Positions 60,357 to 64,000 of a stretch of 64,000 nucleotides of DNA are shown one piece after another. The DNA is taken from the NCBI GenBank assembly GCA_016788635.1, contig JAEUSU010000027.1, positions 1 through 64,000 on the forward strand, written 5' to 3'. Position numbers and translations under genes: made by a program. This DNA is from Flavobacteriales bacterium (lineage in GTDB: Bacteria; Bacteroidota; Bacteroidia; Flavobacteriales_F; PHOS-HE28). Numbering within the stretch: the stretch's first letter is position 1; every line of letters begins with the position of its first letter. The notes beneath the pieces were generated by a model, which was not told where the DNA came from, made no database searches, and worked only from the letters and a program-made list of their open reading frames with translations.

Positions 60357-61487
60357 TCACAATGCACCGAGAATGGCGGCGCCGAAATGCTTCACCTGAT
60401 AACGCCGCATGCCGGGCAGGGCAGCCAGGGCTTCAAGGTCGCCTGGCAGGGTGCGGGCAATGTCGGACAGCATCTGGTTGCTCGCCACAATGCCCATGCG
60501 CAGGTCCATATCGGTGGTGAGCTTATCACGCACCTGCTTCAGGCGTTTGAGGCGTTCCTCATAGTCATCATCGCGCTGCCAGCGTTTGGGTTGCTCCAAC
60601 CGCGGCCACTGGTCCTTGGGCAATTGCTGTGCATGTTTCACAGCAGCCAGGATGGCTTTTCCGTACCGTTCAGCCACCCGCTCCCCAATGCCCTTGCGCG
60701 CGGCCAGGTCGGCCACGTTCGAAGGTGGCTCCAGGGCGATGCCGATCATGGCTTCATTGCCCAACACCATGAAGGGCGCCCGGTCCAACCGCTCGGCCAC
60801 ACCCTCCCTCCAGGCATGTACCGCCTTGAGAATGGCCAGCTGGGGCGGCTTCAAACGTTTGGCGCCCTTCAGACGAAGGAAACCGGGCTCATCATTCACG
60901 GCAATGTTGAATGGGGCATCGGTGAGCAATGCGAACTCCTCCACGGCCCAATCCCACCGGTCCTTCGCACGCAGCTTCTCCTTGAGGATGTCGCGGATCG
61001 CGATCAAATGGCTGGTGTCACCGGCTGCATAGGCCAGCATGTCGGGTGGCAGGGGGCGCTTGCTCCAGTCGGCCTTCTGGTACTTCTTGTCCACTTCAAT
61101 GCCTTGGTACTTCCGAAGCAGGGATGCCAGGCCGATCTCCGGTTCGTTCAGCAGTTCCGCCGCCACCAGCGTGTCGAACACGTTCTCCACACGGATGCCA
61201 TGGTCCTTCGCAAGGATGCGCAGGTCATAGTCGGCATCGTGGATCACCACCTCCATGCCGGGGTCTGCGAGCAGGGTGCGCAGCGATGTCAGGTCGGGTA
61301 AGGCCAGGGGATCAACCAGCAGGGTACGCTCCCGGGTGCTCAGTTGCACCAGGCAGACGCGCTCGCGGTAGCGATGAAAGCTGGATGCTTCCGTATCCAA
61401 CGCCAATACAAGTTCCTTGGCCAGGCTTTGCGTGGCCTTGTGCAATGCCTCGGGCGAGGTGAGCAGGGAAAAGGCAGTGGCTGACAT
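60357..61487 (-). CDS. rnd: Ribonuclease D
   Basis: The ATG at 61487 gives 376 residues. The DEDD exonuclease motifs appear as LALDTEASSFHRY (Exo I with Asp and Glu), VIHDADYDLRIL (Exo II) and LAYAAGDTSHLI (Exo III with Tyr and Asp), followed by an HRDC helical domain (about residues 215-290). RNase D trims tRNA and other RNA 3' ends. CATCTTTG at 61502-61509 on the minus strand resembles the promoter box. It ends 95 bases before the sulfur cluster regulator. Confidence 0.92.
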   Translation of the reverse strand: MSATAFSLLTSPEALHKATQSLAKELVLALDTEASSFHRYRERVCLVQLSTRERTLLVDPLALPDLTSLRTLLADPGMEVVIHDADYDLRILAKDHGIRVENVFDTLVAAELLNEPEIGLASLLRKYQGIEVDKKYQKADWSKRPLPPDMLAYAAGDTSHLIAIRDILKEKLRAKDRWDWAVEEFALLTDAPFNIAVNDEPGFLRLKGAKRLKPPQLAILKAVHAWREGVAERLDRAPFMVLGNEAMIGIALEPPSNVADLAARKGIGERVAERYGKAILAAVKHAQQLPKDQWPRLEQPKRWQRDDDYEERLKRLKQVRDKLTTDMDLRMGIVASNQMLSDIARTLPGDLEALAALPGMRRYQVKHFGAAILGAL

Positions 61488-61538
61488 GGATGCGGCGGGG
61501 CCAAAGATGGGCAAGCCGGGCATCCGGCAGCCTTGCGG

Positions 61539-62282
61539 TCAGCGTATGGTGAATCTGATTGGGATCGCGTATGCCACCTTAACCGGCTGGCCGTCAAGGC
61601 GTCCAGGCTCCCAATTCGGCATGGCCATTACCACGCGTAAGGCCTCTTCATCCAGCAATGGCGATACGCTTTTCTTGATCTCCGCCCGCTGCACCGCGCC
61701 TTGCTGGTCCACCACGAATTGGACGAGCACCTGACCGGTCTCCCCGTTGCTTCTGGCTTTCTTGGGGTACCGCAGGTGCTCGCGCAGGTAAGCGAAGAGT
61801 TTTTCATCTCCTCCTGGGAAGCGAGGCATTTGCTCAAAGGGCATCCATTCCTGCTCACGCCCCAGGCTGTCCCGCCATGCACCACGCACCAACTCCCCGG
61901 CTTCATACAGGTCATCTCTCCGGGTCTGGCCGTTGGGCCACCAGGTCTGAAAGGTTCCGTTCCATTTTCCGTTCGCGAAGGTGGTGCGGCGGGCCTGCTG
62001 GCCATCCTTGTTCCACCAGCGCCACTCGCCTTCCATGGTGCCACCCTTACCCCTGCGGCGTCCTTCACGGATCAGGGTGCCATCCGTGAGGTATTCGCGG
62101 ACCAACACGAGGGTGGTATCCGCATGATCGCGCTGGATCACCACATAGCGTTCCGCCCCGGCTGCGCTCCGGAGCGTGTCCTGTTCCTTGGAGAGATAAA
62201 GCGTGTCCTGCGCCGCGAGGGGCAGCAGTCCGGACATGCAGAAACCGGCTGAGACGAGGCTTAGATGTAGCGATCGCCCCAT
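61539..62282 (-). CDS. TonB C-terminal-domain protein with MORN-like repeats
   Basis: The ATG at 62282 gives 247 residues with a signal peptide cut near PLAAQD (residue 25). The middle has MORN/YwqK-like repeats (MEGEWRWWNKDG, KWNGTFQTWWPNG). The last 90 residues are a TonB C-terminal domain (RYPKKARSNGETGQVLVQFVVDQQG is the usual core, ending VAYAIPIRFTIR). Proteins of this layout are common in Bacteroidota and are thought to transmit energy or bind outer membrane receptors; without the normal N-terminal membrane helix it may be soluble in the periplasm. Its start overlaps the manC stop by 22 bases. Confidence 0.85.
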   Translation of the reverse strand: MGRSLHLSLVSAGFCMSGLLPLAAQDTLYLSKEQDTLRSAAGAERYVVIQRDHADTTLVLVREYLTDGTLIREGRRRGKGGTMEGEWRWWNKDGQQARRTTFANGKWNGTFQTWWPNGQTRRDDLYEAGELVRGAWRDSLGREQEWMPFEQMPRFPGGDEKLFAYLREHLRYPKKARSNGETGQVLVQFVVDQQGAVQRAEIKKSVSPLLDEEALRVVMAMPNWEPGRLDGQPVKVAYAIPIRFTIR

Positions 62283-63355
62283 TCGGCAGTGGCATCGGAC
62301 ACGAATTGTCGGATGCGTTGCTCCTCCTGAAGCGGACAGATCAACAGGGCATCCGGGGTGCTTACCACGATGTGGTCTTCCAGGCCCTGCACCACCACCA
62401 GCCGTCCGTCCTGGGCATGCACCACATTCCTCCCGCTGCCGTAGATCCGCACCGGACCGCCGACGACCGCATTGCCTTCCGCATCCTTTTCCAGGTGGGT
62501 GTACAAGCTGCCCCAGGTGCCCAGGTCGCTCCAGCCGAAATCGCTGACCACCACGAAGACCCGGTCTGACTTCTCCAATATGCCGTAGTCGATGCTGATG
62601 CTCTCCACCCCGGCGTAGGTGCGTTCCACGAAGGCGGTCTCCCCGGGCGTACCATACACGGACCGCCCTTCGGCGAACTGTGCCGCCATGGTGGGCAGAT
62701 GCCGGGTGAATGCCGTTTGGATGCTCTTGAGGCTCCAGATGAATATGCCGCTGTTCCAGAGGAAATCTCCGCTCTCCAGAAAGCGCCGGGCGGTCTCCAG
62801 GTCGGGCTTTTCGGTGAAGGTGCGCACCCGTTTCACCTTCGGGTGGTGCAGGGTCTCCTGCGTATCGAACTGGATGTAACCGTAGCCGGTGTCCGGCCGG
62901 TTGGGCATGATACCCAGGGTGACGAGCCCATCGCCGGCGGTGGCCTGTTCCAGGGCGAGCTGCAGCGTGCTGTGGAACTCGGCCACATCGGTCACGAGGT
63001 GATCGCTGGGGGCCACGATCACCAATGCATCCGGGTCCTGCCGGGCGATGCGTTCGTTGGCAAAGGCCACGCAGGGCGCGGTGTTGCGGCGCGATGGTTC
63101 GAGCACGAGCTGGTCTTCGTTCAGCTCCGGTAGTTGATGCATCACCAGGTCTGCGTACGCATGGCTGGTAACCACCAGGATCCGGTCCGGGCCGCACAGG
63201 GGAAGGAAGCGATCATAGGTCTGTTGCAGCAGCGTGCGGCCCAGCCCCAGGATGTCAAGGAACTGCTTGGGCCGCGCACTGCGGCTCATGGGCCAGAACC
63301 GGCTGCCGATGCCGCCGGCCATGATCACACAATAGGGTCGTTTACCGCTCATCAT
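62261..63355 (-). CDS. manC: Mannose-1-phosphate guanylyltransferase
   Basis: The 364-residue protein has the nucleotidyltransferase signature MAGGIGSRFWPMSRSARPKQ (residues 12-31) with the pyrophosphorylase GGxG-x-R and Lys, then LEPSRRNTAPC, VVAPSDHL and FTEKPD. It makes GDP-mannose from mannose-1-phosphate and GTP for polysaccharide and glycoprotein synthesis. It lacks the phosphomannose isomerase domain of the two-domain AlgA/ManC type, so it is the short form. A start at 63352 is also possible. Confidence 0.93.
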   Translation of the reverse strand: MMSGKRPYCVIMAGGIGSRFWPMSRSARPKQFLDILGLGRTLLQQTYDRFLPLCGPDRILVVTSHAYADLVMHQLPELNEDQLVLEPSRRNTAPCVAFANERIARQDPDALVIVAPSDHLVTDVAEFHSTLQLALEQATAGDGLVTLGIMPNRPDTGYGYIQFDTQETLHHPKVKRVRTFTEKPDLETARRFLESGDFLWNSGIFIWSLKSIQTAFTRHLPTMAAQFAEGRSVYGTPGETAFVERTYAGVESISIDYGILEKSDRVFVVVSDFGWSDLGTWGSLYTHLEKDAEGNAVVGGPVRIYGSGRNVVHAQDGRLVVVQGLEDHIVVSTPDALLICPLQEEQRIRQFVSDATAEWGDRYI

Positions 63356-63373
63356 TCACGGAGTGGGGCCAGG

Positions 63374-63997
63374 TCAGGAGGCCTTGCGGGCGGGGGTGGG
63401 CAGGTTCACCTGCACTTCCGCCAGGGGGTCGATGAAATAGATGCGCCGGTCGTTGAGGCACCGGCATTTGAACCGCCGGCGGAGACGGGGTCCCTTCACG
63501 AATACGCGCTGGTTGAATCGGAAGAGGGTGTTCTCCCGCAGGTCTTCCAGGAAGGGCTTGGGATCCGGATCATAACGCCGGAGCACACGCATGAGGTCGT
63601 GGTCAGTGCAACTGGCTGCCGGGGCATCCTTCATGTGGTGCTCCAGCGCGTGCAATACGTCCCCGGGGAACACGGCCCGGCTCAGGAAGGGGCGCATCAG
63701 TCGGTGGTACTCAGCCTTCCAGGCCTGCCCATGCGGATTGGTCCAACGCCGTGTTTTCTGCACCGTGGTGTAGTGGGCGAACTCATGGATCAGCGTGACC
63801 AAGAAGGCGTATTTGTTCAGGTCCATGTTCACGCTCACCCGGTGGGGCAGGGTGCGTGTGGCAGCCCGATAGTCGCCGAGCTTGGTGGCCCGGGGCTTGG
63901 AGAGGCGCACCAGCACCGGGTTGCGCCGCAGCCAGGCCAGCACCACGGGCCATGCCGCAGCAGGAAGGTGCGCCCGCAGGCGAAGGATATCGTTCAC
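63374..63997 (-). CDS. SprT-like zinc metalloprotease-domain protein
   Basis: The frame opens at a GTG at 63997, three bases from the window edge, giving 207 residues. The true start may lie further right. The zinc motif HEFAH is near residue 70 (LVTLIHEFAHY), followed by the SprT pattern NPHGQAWK. The C-terminal part has a CRC segment (FKCRCLNDRR) that could be a zinc-ribbon remnant. SprT/Spartan-like proteins cleave DNA-protein crosslinks in eukaryotes; the bacterial role is unproven. It is followed by manC after 18 bases. Confidence 0.82.
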   Translation of the reverse strand: MNDILRLRAHLPAAAWPVVLAWLRRNPVLVRLSKPRATKLGDYRAATRTLPHRVSVNMDLNKYAFLVTLIHEFAHYTTVQKTRRWTNPHGQAWKAEYHRLMRPFLSRAVFPGDVLHALEHHMKDAPAASCTDHDLMRVLRRYDPDPKPFLEDLRENTLFRFNQRVFVKGPRLRRRFKCRCLNDRRIYFIDPLAEVQVNLPTPARKAS

Positions 63998-64000
63998 AGG

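Overview
The window is a GC-rich (roughly 60%) stretch of a Bacteroidota chromosome, most likely from an uncultured or little-studied high-GC member of the Flavobacteriales. The evidence is the Bacteroidota promoter box TAnnTTTG in front of many genes, type IX secretion C-terminal sorting domains, gliding genes gldD and gldE beside mutY and ssb, a GWxTD-domain lipoprotein, an archaeal-type ProS, a 31-residue AURKAIP1/COX24-like ribosomal protein, and a tmRNA whose tag ends in YALAA. No insertion sequence, prophage, CRISPR array or rRNA gene was seen. The window is ordinary core chromosome apart from one accessory-looking sulfur cluster at its right end.

Layout. 0-1.7 kb: a beta-oxidation dehydrogenase (cut by the window edge) behind a MarR regulator with a palindromic site at its promoter. 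1.7-6.1 kb: lipoproteins, a DUF2807 protein, a type IX substrate and a saccharopine/alanine dehydrogenase-like enzyme. 6.2-6.6 kb: tmRNA. 6.9-8.4 kb: a secreted PKD protein interrupted by one in-frame amber codon. 8.4-17.9 kb: a secreted M1 peptidase, a helical-repeat protein, fumC, an ArsC-fold protein without the usual cysteine, prfB without the programmed frameshift, recX, an RNase E/G and the 31-residue ribosomal protein. 18-22.3 kb: HU, mutY, ssb, gldE, gldD. 22.3-28.1 kb: rlmB, GWxTD protein, rmuC, an Omp85-like protein and ung. 28.2-34.7 kb: a 42-residue lipoprotein, OsmC, lipA, a large secreted propeller protein and gap. 34.7-43.1 kb: a six-gene minus-strand operon with overlapping or touching ends (lpxK, purine nucleoside phosphorylase, gatB, TlpA-like, M1 peptidase, lpxH). 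43.1-50.8 kb: Nif3-like protein, coiled-coil zinc-ribbon protein, FadL-like porin, a Trp/Gly/Met-rich lipoprotein, proS, tRNA-Glu, DUF3332 lipoprotein. 60.4-64 kb: rnd, TonB-like protein, GDP-mannose pyrophosphorylase and a SprT-like protein.

The most interesting part is 50.9-60.3 kb. Eleven consecutive minus-strand genes read ArsR regulator, TauE/SafE exporter, CstB-like persulfide dioxygenase-rhodanese, two YeeE/YedE half-transporters, TsdA-like dihaem cytochrome c, SoxB-like metallohydrolase, DsrE-like periplasmic protein, OprD-like porin and two small rhodaneses. This looks like a self-contained module for moving and oxidising thiosulfate, persulfide and sulfite. It pairs a SoxB relative with a TsdA relative but contains no SoxXA, SoxYZ or SoxCD. 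Its promoter carries an imperfect palindrome over the -7 region (candidate ArsR operator) and a Crp/Fnr-type palindrome centred near -41.5, with no visible -33 box. The assembly is inferred from sequence and gene order only.
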